From contig JAZHRO010000063.1 in NCBI GenBank assembly GCA_037157565.1, positions 12,692,001 through 12,756,000 on the forward strand: a DNA stretch of 64,000 nt, read 5' to 3'. Source of the DNA: Thalassia testudinum (taxonomy: Eukaryota; Streptophyta; Magnoliopsida; Alismatales; Hydrocharitaceae). Positions 1 through 11,382 of the stretch are shown piece by piece. The notes beneath the pieces are model-generated. The model was not told the origin of the DNA and searched no databases. It saw only the letters and a list, made by a program, of their open reading frames with translations. Each line of letters starts with the position of its first letter. Position 1 is the stretch's first letter. The position numbers and the translations under genes are program-made.

Positions 1-901
1 GTGGCCTTCGTGCCCGCCGCTCATGCGCCTCCTCGCCTCAGCGTCCTTCAACGCACGCACACGTCCGTGTGCCCACAGCCGTCCGATCAAGAGATCGGAT
101 GGCTTAAGATCGCCTACGCTTGCACTGCATGCTCGAGTGCGATCACGTGTCAGCGCCGCATGTATGATCGCACATGGGCGCTATCGGTCACTCAGCGCCA
201 CACGATCTTCATCACATGGCTCCGCTCGCTCGCCCACTCCATGCGCCCGCTTTTCAATTTGAGGCGCAGCGGCTCGAACGCGCATCTGGTCTTCTTACAA
301 AGGCGCTCGATCGCTGCGCTATACCTTCTCTTTAGGGAAGTGGGCATTTTTGTGCGCGCGGTTTCGCAGCTATTGGAATGAGCATCCAATGGTCAAGATT
401 GAGCGGGTTGGTGAAGAAGGAAGGTTGCGACCGATGCTGGGCACCATCTAGGCCGTCCATCTTCTGAGTGATGTAGATGATGCCACAAGTGTCGGATTGG
501 ACCGATTTTCATGCCGTTAGGCTACGATCGTCGATCTGAACCCATCCGTGCGATTGGATTTGTCATCTGAGGTACAGATTAACACCATCTTGGCCCTTTC
601 TCTTTAAGGTTCCTCGGTCAGTATCTGGTGCTATGGATGTCCGATGAGGGCAATCTTGGAGTCGTTGAACTCCAATTGTCGCCCTGATCAGATCCGTACG
701 GTTGGATCTTCAATCAGAGGTCCTGATAAAAAGTCACCCTATCCCTGACCATAAAAAGGAGACAATTACTGTACAATTTATACAAGTTGATCTAAATGCA
801 TGATTGTGCATGTGATGCATTATTTACAATGTATGATGCTAATGTGACACTAAGAACATGCATTAATAGATATTTTAGGTTAATTAAATGTATGCACATC
901 A
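1..901 (-). repeat. Element A: 3' LTR, cut by the window start
   Basis: This stretch aligns in the same orientation with 7700-8703, the LTR of element H, so it is the U3 side of the A LTR. The LTR terminus (minus strand TGATGTGCATAC) lies at 901, next to a decayed polypurine tract and the conserved hairpin at 919-937. The 3' end of the LTR lies left of the window, so no target-site duplication can be read. Open frames in the first 390 bases fall inside the LTR and are not supported as genes. Confidence 0.8.
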
Positions 902-2321
902 CAACCCTATGCCTATCTTTTGCTAGTCCGTAGCAAAAACTACATGCTATTTATAAAAGAATCAAGTTGGATTACTTAGGCATAAGTTATTTTCAACACT
1001 AAGAAATTTTTTACTCAGGATCTGAACTTTCAAAGACACAACAGCGCTTGGGTATCTGCCAAAATGCAGATCGCCTCAAGCCCTCACCTTATTCAAAGAA
1101 AAATTTCTTTTTCTCTTTTTTTTCTTTTCTAATTTTTTGGATTTTTGAGTTTAGGGTTAAAGAGTGACTTTCTACGGCCATTCAACCCACCCAAGATTTG
1201 ATGAGAATCCTAAGTTCTAAGCATCTTATTGTGAATGTGATAGACTCGTTGATCGACAATTAGAACAGACTTCGGGTTTCTACGCCTTTAGGTGACCTTA
1301 AAAAGAGAGTTCTGCCTAAAAGTGTATCTTTACGACTGGTAGCTTTCTCTTTACTTTTATTTTTATGGGGTCAACAGAAGGGTGAATCCAGTGTATATCT
1401 CCCCAGCTTATTCTACTTCTCCGCTTCTTCCTAAGTGTTTTGGGAATTTTTAGTGCATTTCTTGAGCTGAGTTTTAAACAACCGATTGATGAGTTGTTAC
1501 CACCGACAACTTGCCAGCCATACTCATGAGACGAAGTTTGGCTTATTTCTTTTGTTTTCTTTTTTTCTTTTCTCTTGTTCTTTTTCTTTTCTTTTTGACT
1601 CTCTCTCTTTTTTTTTTTCTTTTTTTTTAAGTAGGTGGCTTCCTTGGTCTAAGATTTACCTAAAAGTAGTAAGAAGAGAATGGTCCAGTGACTGTGCTCT
1701 GGACAACCTACCTATGGGCTGTTACCCACAATAACTTGCCAGCTATATCACCCTAGAAGGTTCATTAGCTACCCAATTTCTATTAAAACGGCTGATCAAC
1801 AAGTCAGTGAAAAGATAGTGTGTAGATGCTTTAGACTTAAAGTTCCCTCAAATCAGAGGGCGGGTTGATAAGTCATGTACTTATCACCCACACTTATTTA
1901 ATCATATTACACTAGAATTCAAGATGGCGAGGACTCGAAAAACAAATCCATATTTTAGTGGATACCCGGGCTGATTAAGCCCAAAGACCTAAAGGATCTT
2001 TGTGTTCAGATCCTAATGTAATATTTCCTAAGATTGAAAAGTCCTAATATCCCAGTATTCCTTCCTAATTCATTTTTTTTTATGTCTATAAAAGAAGAGA
2101 AATAGAATTTATAAGAATTTCACAGAGCTGACAAAATGATTCAAAAATGAATCCACCCCCTATGCCTAGCTGATGCAATGTCCACATTGAGAAAAAGAGA
2201 CATGAAAGGAAGGGTAGAGTACGAAAGATATCACCTGAATATGAAGCTCGAGTCAACTCTGAGTCATATGTACAACTGCTGAGTTTAACGCCGTCAGCTA
2301 GGCGAAGTCAAGCCAAAGAAG
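902..2321 (-). other. Element A: 3' noncoding region with polypurine tracts
   Basis: This is noncoding sequence between the integrase stop and the 3' LTR. In minus-strand order it holds the post-ORF motif (about 2274-2300, GGCGTTAAACTCAGCA), an internal polypurine-tract-like site (2153-2166) preceded by a GGACATT box (2178-2189), and two degenerate repeats (1486-1527 and 1706-1750) flanking a long polypyrimidine run (about 1540-1632). The hairpin at 919-937 and a mutated terminal polypurine tract at 902-914 follow. The same order is seen in H and G. The repeat at 1492-1511 can fold as AGTTGT-loop-ACAACT. A short open frame at 1486-1734 crosses the polypyrimidine run and is not a gene. Confidence 0.75.
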
Positions 2322-4157
2322 TCAGAACATGGCTAGAGCAACTGTGTCTGAGACAGGTTCTGGAAGAGTACGGTCAATAACAGGCTTCAGACGTTGACCA
2401 TTGACTTTGAATAAATTACCCGTCTTCGGGTCAGAGATCTAAATAACTCTATTTGGAAAAATCTGGTCGATAATGAATGGGCCGTTCCATTTCAACCTTG
2501 GTGTGCTGGGAAAGAGCTTAAGTCGAGAATCGAATAACCAAACCTTTTGGTTTGGCTCAAAGCTCTCGTGGGAAATCAATTGGTCATGTAGAGCTTTGGT
2601 CTGAGCCTTGTAGATCCTAGCATTCTCATATGCATCATTTCTAAGCTCCTCCAACTCAGATAGTTAGAGTTTCCTAGTCTTCTCGGCTAAACTCAGATCT
2701 AGATTGCACTGCTTGATTACCCAGAATGCCCTATGTTCAATCTCTACGGGTAAATGGCACGCCTTTCCATGCACCAGAAAAAATAGAGACATGTTGATGG
2801 GCATTTTATACACAGTACGATAGGCCCAAAGAGTGTCCTCAAGCTTTCGAGTCTAGTCTTTGAGATCAGGCCTAACCATTTTCTGCAGAATATTCTTGAT
2901 CTCCTGATTGGAGATCTTGGCTTGTCCATTCATCTGGGGATGGTAAGGTGTGGATATTTGGTGATTAACCTCGTATTTAGCTAGCAAATTATGAAGCTAG
3001 GCATTAGTGAAATGAGTGCCACCATCACTGATGATGGCCCTTGGAATCCCGAACCTACTGAAGATGTTCTTCTTGACAAAATCGATGACCACCTTGTGGT
3101 CATTGGTTTGGGTGGGAATCGCCTCAGTCCATTTGGACACGTAATCAACAGCAATGAGAATGTATTGATGTCCAAATGAAAAGAGGAAGGGTCCCATGAA
3201 ATCGATGCCCCAAACGTCGAAGATTTTGATAGGAAGAATTGGGTTTAGGGGCATCATATCTCTCTTAGTTATGCTCCCGAGTGCCTGGCATCGGGAACAC
3301 GACCTTGAGAAATCTTGGGCATCCTTGAATAAAGACGGCCAATAGAATCCAGATTGCAAAATTTTTGCAGCCGTCTTTTTCCTGGAGAAGTGTCCACCAC
3401 ACGTAGATGCATGGCAGAACTCGAGTATACTATTGAATTCGTTCTTCGGAACACATCTGCGAATAATCTGATCAGAGCCGATGCGGTACAGTTCAGGATC
3501 CTCCCAGAAGTAATATTTGGCCTCAGATTTGAGTCTATCCCGTTGTTGCTTGATCCAATTCTGGGGGATTTGACCAACGGCTAAATAATTAACAATGTCA
3601 GCAAACCACGGGGTTTGTACGCCTAAAACTGTAAGGATGGTTTTGTTCAAAAAAGTATCAGCAATCGGGATGTCTGGACGAGAAGAAACACTCGGAAGTC
3701 TCGACAAATGATCTGCCACCACATTCTGTACCTTGGATTTATCCTTGATTTCAAGATCAAATTCTTGAAGCAGAAGAATCCAACGAATAAGCCAGGGTTT
3801 GGCATCCTTTTTGGCCAAGAGATGTCTCAAGGCCGAGTGGTTGGTATAAATAATGACATGAGACCCTAAGAGATAAGCCCTGAATTTCTCTAAAGCAAAT
3901 ACTACGGCTAGTAATTCCTTCTCAATAACAGTGTAATTCCTCTGGGCCTCATTTAGAGTTTTACTAGCGTAGTAGATAACAAAGGGTTTATTATCAACTT
4001 TCTGACCCAAAATAGCCCCGATCGCGTAATCAGAAGCGTCGGTCATGATCTCAAAAGGGGCTGTCCAAACTGGTGGTTGCAGCATTGAAGCACAGGTGAC
4101 TGCCATTTTAAGAAAATCAAATGCCTTATGGCATGATTCGTCAAAATCAAACGACAT
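2322..4157 (-). pseudogene. Element A: RNase H and integrase part of pol (broken)
   Basis: This is the C-terminal half of a Ty3/gypsy pol polyprotein of Athila/Tat type, which would degrade the RNA template and insert cDNA into chromosomes. One frame of 386 codons (2997-4157) is open. It contains the RNase H motifs TDASDYAIGAILGQ, EKELLAVVFALEKF and YTNHSALRHLL, then the integrase zinc finger (CHASTCGGHF, then CSRC) and the core residues in GIDFMGPF and SDGGTHF. A stop follows, and later parts continue in other frames to a GPF/GPY-like tail (WNGPFIIDQIF) ending at 2322. Two lesions hit catalytic positions: RNase H reads TNH where TDH is usual, and the third integrase acidic residue is Lys ([12 protein letters not shown] to AAG). 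It is therefore dead. The homologous stretch in H is at 60346-62080. Confidence 0.9.
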
Positions 4158-5075
4158 TTCTTTGGTGAGAAGATTGCTCAGAGGATGAGCAACCTTTGAA
4201 AAGTTCTTGATGAATCTTCTGTAGATCCCACATGAGCAAGAAATGATCGAATTTGTTTAACAGATGTGGGAGGAGGAAGTTTAGCGATAGCATCAACCGT
4301 AGCTTTATCCACTTCAATTCCCCGTTCAGAGATTACATGACCCAAGACGATGCCTTCATGTGTCATGAAATGACTCTTTTCCCAGCTAAGGAGCAATCTT
4401 GGTTTGACGAATCGTTTAAGAATCATTTCAAGATTAGCTAGACAAGAGTCAAATGATTCTCCAAGAACAGAGAAATCATCCATGAAGACTTCCATAAACT
4501 CTCCCACCATGTCAGAGAATATGGCCAGCATACACCTTTGAAAAGTCATAGGTGCATTGTGTAAACCAAATGGCATCCTACGGAAAGCAAAGGTTCCATA
4601 GGGATAGGTGAAAGTAGTTTTTTCCCGATCCTCGGGATGGATAGGAACTTGGCTGTATCCTGAGTAGCCATCAAGAAAATAGAAGTACTTCTGCCCAGCT
4701 AATCTTTTCAAGATTTGATCAATGAAAGGCAGAGGGAATGATCCTTTTTCGTGGCCGTGTTCAGCTTCCTGTAATCAATACAAACCCTCTAAGAGGAAGC
4801 TGAATGAGTTGTGACAGATTCTCCTTTCTCATTAGTCACAATGGTAATCCCGACTTTCTTGGTAACAATCTGCACGGGACTTACCCAAGGACTATCAGAG
4901 ATCGGATAAATGATTCCTGCATCGAGCCTCTTAATAATCTCCTTCTTGACCACTTCTCGCATATTTGGATTTAATCTCCTCTACATCTGGCAAGAAGGGC
5001 GGGATCCATTTTCCAAAAAATTTTATGATTTCAATAAGATGGCTCGATCCCCCTAAGGTCATGAATGGTCCAACC
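4158..5075 (-). pseudogene. Element A: reverse transcriptase part of pol (5' truncated)
   Basis: This is a reverse transcriptase fragment of Athila/Tat type. The open piece at 4178-4711 has YPYGTFAFRRMPFGLHNAP, the polymerase motif FMDDFSVLG in place of YxDD, and GIVLGHVISERGIEVDK. A frameshift near 4170 separates it from the RNase H frame. The part nearer the start (4712-5075) still reads as WVSPVQIV and RVCIDYRKLN but has stops and frame changes. Homology with H and G ends at 5075 inside the sequence for the WTIHDL-like region. Protease and gag of A are therefore missing, replaced abruptly by plus-strand element I. Confidence 0.9.
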
Positions 5076-5126
5076 CAAATGGAATTAGATACAAACTATA
5101 TATAGAATGACACACCTAATCTTGAG

Positions 5127-6599
5127 ATGGGTTGGGAGCATTCAATTGCAGCTATTCTCAATTCTAACCCAGCCTTAGAAAGCCTTGAAGCTGGTCCATC
5201 AAGCCTAGATTCCCTAAACACCTATAATAAAAAGCCTGAGTCAAAACCTCTCGAGAATACAAATTCCGAGCCTTATCCAATTAAAGTAGTTATTAAGAAT
5301 GATTTGGACATCCCAATAGAACCTAGTCAAAATTCTAGTGACCCAACACCTACGTTTGACATAGAATCTAGATTCGAGACTATTTAGGATGATAAAGAGG
5401 ACCAATGTGATGACAATCAGATTTTGAAGCTAGACTATGATTGTGGAACTATATTTTACGATTACACCTCTCCAACCACCTCATAGATATAGATTGATTT
5501 CTCGAAAGTCAAAACAATTTATGCTATAGAAATTGAGGGTTTGTAAGAGCTGGGATTCGATTGGGTCTATCCTAGGAACTAAGAACCTGAGCCCATGCCT
5601 AATAAGGACACCTCTTAGAGCTTAGAATTTAAAATTTAGTTAGATCCAAGTCAGGTTGCTGATTCTACACTTCTTGATTCATTCAATAGTGGAAATCCTG
5701 ATCTGGAATCAGGTTCAGAAATTGATCTTCGCAAAGTCTCCGATGATTTTGAATCATACTCTGATTTCAGAGAACCATTGTTTCCTGATGATTACAAACC
5801 AATTTACGACCTCAACATCCATGATCCATTCTTTGACTCTGACTCTGAGGTCCCTGATCCTAAGATCATTGATTCAAAATCATGTTCCATTGAGATGGAA
5901 TCATTCTTTTATGATATGCAGGAATCAGAAATAGTAAGTGTTGAGAGTGTCTGCAGTCCAGAATTTGAATCTTTGATTGACTTAGATTCCATGATTCTAT
6001 AAGCACTCTCTAGGAATTTACCTTTGATTTTGACGAGCATCATGAGGACCCTGTAGATGAACCTACCTTTGAATCTTTTCTAGTGGAGCCCTTAACACAC
6101 ATAGATCTCAAAGAAGCCACACCTTCTGGTCCACATACAGAGCCTTCCAAAACCCGTTCTCAACCTCGACTCGCCACCAGAATCAACTTCTACTCTAATT
6201 CACCTCTCTCTATCCTATTGCATATGATTCTCCTCCATCTGTTGATCAGGTTTTGGATATTAATCAAACTATTAATCATGTCCTATCCTTCTCTAATCAC
6301 ACTTGTAGGGTTCCTACATCCTCTACAACTCTACTTTCTTTTGAGGATCCCTACTCTGATAAGGCTGAATCAACTCAGCTAAACCCTGGATTTACATTTC
6401 CACATCTATTTGAGCCTCAAAGAATCTGTTGGGATCCATATCTATTGATTCATATCTATCAACCCACTAGACTAATTGGGTTTGGGCTACATCACCAGCC
6501 TGTTGATCTGAACAAGCACCTAGTTGGACCAACTAGGCTATTGATCAAGGTGCTTGTTCTACAACACTCTTCTGATCTGACCACCCCTTCTCCTTGACC
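5127..6599 (+). pseudogene. Element I: acidic ORF of unknown function (degenerate)
   Basis: I do not recognise the protein. Reading continues in one frame from 5127 to 6002 with several stops, then shifts frame (about 6003-6250 and 6253-6597). The product is rich in Asp, Glu, Ser and Pro, with many repeats of the style DPxFDSDSE. Near the C-terminus the motif GFGLHHQPVDL resembles the endings of the E product (AIGIHHQLANIL) and the D product (GVGVHNQLVHIF). The gene end is followed directly by the post-ORF block typical of these elements. It is probably a remnant of the same class of unknown protein carried by B, D and E. No gag, zinc finger or polymerase motif is visible. Confidence 0.55.
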
Positions 6600-6860
6600 A
6601 CCTTCTACTTGGTTGAAGGCATTGAATTTAGTGCTTAATGGGAGGCAACCCATCATTCGAAAAAAGTGAGACCCTTCTGATCACCTTTTAAGCTACACTC
6701 CTCTTGCACTCTTGAGTTCAGTCTTAGAACGGCTGACTTCACCTTCGGTCCTTGTATCAAAGCTTGAAATCATTCGCAATAGTCATCCTAACCCATTCAC
6801 CCGCCCTTTGATCCTATTCTAATCCTTGAACCAAGCTATTTTCATACCCTCTGGTTTATA

Positions 6861-6895
6861 ATGAGGACATTACAAAACATAGGCATAGGGGGGTG
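6861..6895 (+). promoter_or_regulatory. Element I: internal polypurine-tract-like site
   Basis: ATGAGGACAT is followed after 10 bases by AGGCATAGGGGGGTG. The same pair of boxes follows the last ORF of A, B, D, E, F, G and H. Its position after the ORF and its purine run suggest a second plus-strand priming site; that role is inferred. Confidence 0.5.
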
Positions 6896-7031
6896 TTAAA
6901 GTGCAGACACATGGAAATTCAATTCTTTGAGAGGTTCTCACAAAAAAAATACATATTCAAAAATTTATAAAAAAATAAAGAAATTGAAAAGAACAAAAAA
7001 AATGGAGAAAGGGGAGGAAAATTTTGAGAAT

Positions 7032-8703
7032 TGATTATGTTAATAGTGGAAAACATGCAATCGGAATTTGATTTTGAAAACCCATTGTTGTAGTTCAATT
7101 TATGAAGCAATCCATCAATAGATAAATTTAATCAAAATTTGTAAAGAAATTCTAGGTCGAACACAGGGAGGCTACGTCGATCTAAAATCCACGATTATAT
7201 TTTTTTGATATTTTTGTTTTAAAGTGAGATAATTATAGTGGAATTGATATAAACAATAAGAGAGATAGAGAGATAGAGAGAGACAGAGAACAATCACTTG
7301 ATATAATAATACTATTTTTACAACTAGAAAGTAGGAAATGATTACAGCTAAAAAGCGGGAAATTTTATTCCAGAAAGCGATAAAAAGAAGGAAGAGAGAT
7401 GTTATCCTCCTCGATAAATGCTTGAAGGATGAGCCAAATGGAGCAATGCCTGGAAGATGGAGGATGGAGTGGGAAGGAGGACGAAGCAAGAAGAAGCGGG
7501 AATGAGGCAGCACGTCGTCATCGTCACGGGATTCATTTCCGGAATAGGGGCAAGAAAACTTCGATTTGCTCAAGAGTAGCATCCCGAGTGTGGGACAAGC
7601 TTCTCTTGAGCTTTGGAGAGGGAGAGAGGTGAAGGAAGGGATGAGAATTTCATAGGGTAGGGGTCTCCTTTTATAGTTCCAAGGATTGAAGTGTCACTAA
7701 AGACCCCATGTCACCGCCACTTCGTGTGCACACCTACCTCCTCGCCTTCTACCCACTCAATGCTTACCCATGTCCTCATGATATCAGCCATCCGATCTCA
7801 AGATCTAATGGCTTAAACTCGTCCTCGCTTGCGCCTTCTTCTACACGTGAGATCAAGCATTCGAAGGTGCATTTGATCATGCGTCTGGCCAATTGCTTCA
7901 TCTGACCTGTCGACACTTGATCGGATGGCCCAAATTGCGCTCTCACGCATGAAGAAGATGTGTGTCGCGATAGAGTCGAATGGGCAACCTCTTACCCTGT
8001 AGTGCCTCATCCGCTGCACATGAGGCTCTTTTAATTGCGTTCTTAGTTTAGCACTTGGTGATTCTTGGCCGCTGGATCTTCATCTAATGGCCGAGATCTG
8101 TTGTTGCTTAAGCCTTTAGATGAGGAGAGGCACCGGAGGAGGGAGAGTGAGACGACGTGGCAAATTCTCTGCCATTGGATGGGCATCCAACAGTGGAGAT
8201 TCGTCGAGCGGGCGAGGAAGAAGAGCTATAGCCGATGCTAGGTGGCTATGATGGGGCCACGTGGTGCCATCATGGTCGTCCATTTTCATTGAATTGTAGA
8301 TGGTGACACAGATGTCGGATTGGGCTATGATTGTCGATCTGTACCCATCCGTGCAGTTGGATTTGTCATCTAAAGTGCGGATTTACACCATCTTGGCCCT
8401 TGATCTCTGCGCTTCCTCGGACTATATATGGTGCTACGGATGTCCGATCAGGGTGATCTTCGAGGCGTTGAACTCCTGTCATTACAGTAATCAGATCTGT
8501 ACGGTTGGATATTCCTTCTGAAGCCCCGATTAAAAGTCACCCTGTCCTTAGTGATAAAAGGAGACAATTTCTATACAATTTGTACAATTTGACCTAAATG
8601 CATGATTATTCATGTTATGCACTATTTACAATGCATGATGCTAATATGACACTAACAACATGCATTAATAGACATTTTTGGCTATTTGGATGTATGCATA
8701 TCA
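7032..8703 (-). repeat. Element H: 3' LTR
   Basis: The LTR is about 1.67 kb. Its U3 start (minus strand TGATATGCATAC) is next to a good polypurine tract at 8704-8717. Its 3' end near 7032 is set by TGATTATG at the loss of element I sequence, with an uncertainty of several bases. The right three-fifths aligns with A at 1-901. A TATA box (TATAAAAGG, minus) lies at 67 to 75 in the 7600s (7667-7675). The block at 7150-7180 (GTCGAACACAGGGAGGC) is shared with other LTRs here. A GA-rich simple repeat lies at 7259-7290. Small open frames on both strands inside the LTR are not supported as genes. Confidence 0.8.
7667..7675 (-). promoter_or_regulatory. Element H LTR TATA box
   Basis: The minus strand reads TATAAAAGGAGACC inside the 3' LTR of H, a strong plant TATA box in the element's sense direction. 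By analogy with plant LTRs, transcription would start about 30 bases further on. Confidence 0.55.
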
Positions 8704-8740
8704 TACCCCCATGCCTATCTTTTGCTAGTCCCTAGCAAAA
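8704..8740 (-). promoter_or_regulatory. Element H: polypurine tract and upstream hairpin
   Basis: On the minus strand a perfect 9-base inverted repeat (TTTTGCTAG / CTAGCAAAA with loop GGA) is followed by GGCATGGGGGTA, which abuts the LTR start. The purine run is the expected primer for plus-strand DNA synthesis. The hairpin is conserved in nearly every element of the window. Confidence 0.8.
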
Positions 8741-9098
8741 GCTACATGCTATTTATAAAAGAATTAGGATTGGATTACTTGGGAAAAAGTCATTTTCAAC
8801 ATTAAGAAATTTTTAACTAGGACCTGAACTTTCAATGACACAACAGCACCCGAGTATCTACCAAAATGTAGACCACCTCAAGCCCTTGCCTTATTCAAAG
8901 AAGGATCTTTCTTTCTCCTTTTTCTTCGTTTCTAATTTTTTTTGGATTTTTGAGTTCAGGGTTACAAAGTGACTTTCTACGACCACTCAACCCACCTAAG
9001 ACTTGATGAGAAGCTTAAGTTCTAAGCATATTCTTGTGAATGTGATAGACTCGATCAGCAATCAGAATGGACTTCGAGTTTCTATGACCGAAGGTGAC
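8741..9098 (-). other. Element H: 3' noncoding region, first part
   Basis: This is noncoding sequence matching A at about 938-1300. It ends at the GTGAC target site (9094-9098), where G is inserted; the sequence resumes at 59319. Confidence 0.75.
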
Positions 9099-9321
9099 TG
9101 ATCGCACGTGTTTCGTGAGTGTGAAATCAGGGTTACAAGTAACCCATCGTCGTAGTTGCAAAACTCATGGTCAAATAAAATTTATATCGAAACTCCAAGG
9201 GAGTCTCGGGTCGAACACAAGGAGACTACTCTTACTTTAATTGAAAATCGCACTTTGATTTGTTTCTTTTTGGTATCTTTTAGGGTTTTGTTATTTTTTT
9301 GTTTTTGAAATATAAGACAAG
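9099..9321 (-). repeat. Element G: 3' LTR, left part (before the B insertion)
   Basis: The sequence begins TGATCGCACGTG and matches 57797-58018 of the 5' LTR. It breaks at the ACAAG target site of B (9317-9321) and resumes at 19199. It contains the shared block GTCGAACACAAGGAGAC (about 9211-9227). Confidence 0.9.
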
Positions 9322-10644
9322 TGATGGCGTCGCAATCATAGGTCTTAATTGACCTAAATTTGGCTAGGACTTAACATAAGTTAGGGTAATTCATGCATGC
9401 ATAAGCATTACTAGCACCTTTACTGCTTTCTTTTAGCTATGCATAAAATAATGCTATAATGTACTGATTAGGTGCATTAGGTCAATTGCAGGTAATAAGT
9501 TGATCAGAAGCTAGATCTAAAGCTGGATCTGATGAATAAAGAATAACTGGTGTTGCAGCAGACCTAGATTAGATGCAGTAGATAATAATGTAAGGTAGTT
9601 AACGTATGCTATTCTATTATGTAGGAATAAAGCAATAAATTGTGAAGAACTTAAGTTCATCTTAGCCCTAGGGCAGCCTAAAAGCTTCCCCAAGCCTTTG
9701 CCACCCTTAGATTAGGTCACCGCACCCTAGGAAACCTTAAAACCCTAATTCCAGCCTCTATCTGGACATCCAGATGAGTTATAGGATGTCCAAAACCCAG
9801 AGCCAGCTCCTGCACACCTTAAACCTACTTCTGCAGTGTTATTGGACGTCTAAACACTTGGTCAGACATACAATTTTTGCAGAATACCTAAGATAGAATC
9901 TAGAATCCCTCCTAACTTTGATTGGACATCAAGACAATAAGTCTAGACTTATGATTTTTCATTATAACATGTCTGATAACTTTATTGGACATCCAGAACT
10001 GCCCTCCAGACCCTGTTTTCAGATTCAAGCCTTCATCTTCGATCTCTAGCTCCCTAAACCCAATTCTAACCCCCTAGGAACCTAAATTAAGGTGCTCTAA
10101 CCCTAGTACATCACCTCTAGACCTCCCTAAGGACCTAATTATGTGCTCACTAAACCTAATTGACTTGGATCATGGTCAATCTCTTCAGTCTATTCAATTG
10201 GACTCATTGAGTCCAATTGAGCCCTTATCTTAGCACACACTGTCCAATTGGACTCGGTCAGAGTCCAATTGACCTAGACCTAACTTAATTGAGTTATTTT
10301 ACTCTCAAGTAAGTTTCCACGCACCCAATTAAACTTGTATTAAGTTTAATTGCACTTTACCTTAGTGAATTAGGGCTTACAACCCTAATTTTAGATCTAC
10401 CTTGACCTAAACCCACTAGAAACTAACCTAATCAACCTAGCCACCTAGGCTTCGACCCACACACACACACACCCACCTAGATTTCTCTAGAACTCTCTTG
10501 ATGGTGGCTCCACTCTTGGTTGCTAAAATTAGCAACGAAGAGTCATTCAATTTTAGATCCACAAATGGTGGATCCAAAAACCACCTTGGCTGGCCACACT
10601 TCGGACTCTCTCTAGATAGTTCCACACTTCTGTAGAGAGTCTCT

Positions 10645-10668
10645 CTTAGGTCTATAAAAAGACCTAAG
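10645..10668 (+). promoter_or_regulatory. Element B 5' LTR promoter: TATA box inside a dyad
   Basis: TATAAAAA lies at the centre of a perfect 9-base inverted repeat (CTTAGGTCT and AGACCTAAG around ATAAAA). Upstream are further inverted repeats around GATCCAC/GTGGATC and GTTGCTAA/TTAGCAAC. The same arrangement occurs in the other LTR of B and in both LTRs of D. Confidence 0.65.
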
Positions 10669-11208
10669 TGGTGGCACTTTGCAACCATTCACTCTTGGCT
10701 AGATTTTAGCTTAGCTTCATTCCACCTCCACTCCACCTTCACGAGTAGCTTCACCATGGCCACCACCATCTCCATGCCAAGATGTTGGATCACCTGCTCA
10801 ACCTCTCTCCAAAGGTCAGCCTAAGCACCACTGGGTACCCCTCCTCCTCTCAACCAAGTCAAAGGCCATCAGAGCCCACCTCTAAATGGCCGTTGTTTTG
10901 CCATGCTCTTCACAGTTTTACTGCTTTATTTACTGCTTAATAGTGTTGCTCTATATTCTCCCCCAATGATGCATGCATAATCGCCCCTATATTCTTGTAT
11001 GCAATTATTTTCTACTGGCTAGATTTGTGTTTCAAAGCATTCCTCCATAAGCTTTCCACGAGCTTCATGTTGCAAACACCATCATGAATCAAGGAAAATC
11101 TTTTTCTATATATATATCTATGAGTGAAAATTACCATGAGCCTTGTTGCAATATTTTTTTTGCGTGATTAAAGTTACCTGCTCATAATTACTATCTGTTG
11201 CAACTAGC

Positions 11209-11382
11209 ATGTCGGTACCAGAAAATATCGAGGATCTAACTATTAATGCATTTTCTGTAAACAACCACCATATAACTAGAATCGTGCATACTAAAACTCA
11301 CACTTTCACATTTGTCATCTACCTAACACATGCGCACGTTATTAGGGTTAATAATGATTGTGGCCGAACAATGATCCAATGA
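11209..11382 (+). other. Small open frame in the B 5' LTR
   Basis: A 57-codon frame starts ATGTCGGTACC downstream of the TATA box, so it would be within the transcript. The matching frame in the 3' LTR (18826-19023) is 65 codons. Both start MSVPENIEDLTINAFS and differ at a handful of residues. I recognise no domain. A conserved leader peptide and a chance frame are both possible, and no matching frame is seen in D. Confidence 0.2.

Larger units (their letters stand above)
5076..7031 (+). mobile_element. Element I: fragment of a non-autonomous LTR element
   Basis: This is a plus-strand fragment with no LTR in view. It joins A pol at 5075 and is cut at about 7032 by the start of the H LTR. It carries an acidic degenerate ORF, a post-ORF motif (about 6605-6638, GGCATTGAATTTAGTGC then GGGAGGCAACCCA) and an internal polypurine-tract-like site. 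The GGGAGGCAACCCA block after the last ORF is familiar from Athila/Tat elements, which supports the assignment. No RT or integrase is present. The rest of I should lie beyond the far end of H, outside the window. Confidence 0.65.

Noticed and set aside
1..381. 126-codon frame at the left edge
   Set aside because: It lies in the A LTR; the homologous H sequence (7700-8100) does not keep the frame.
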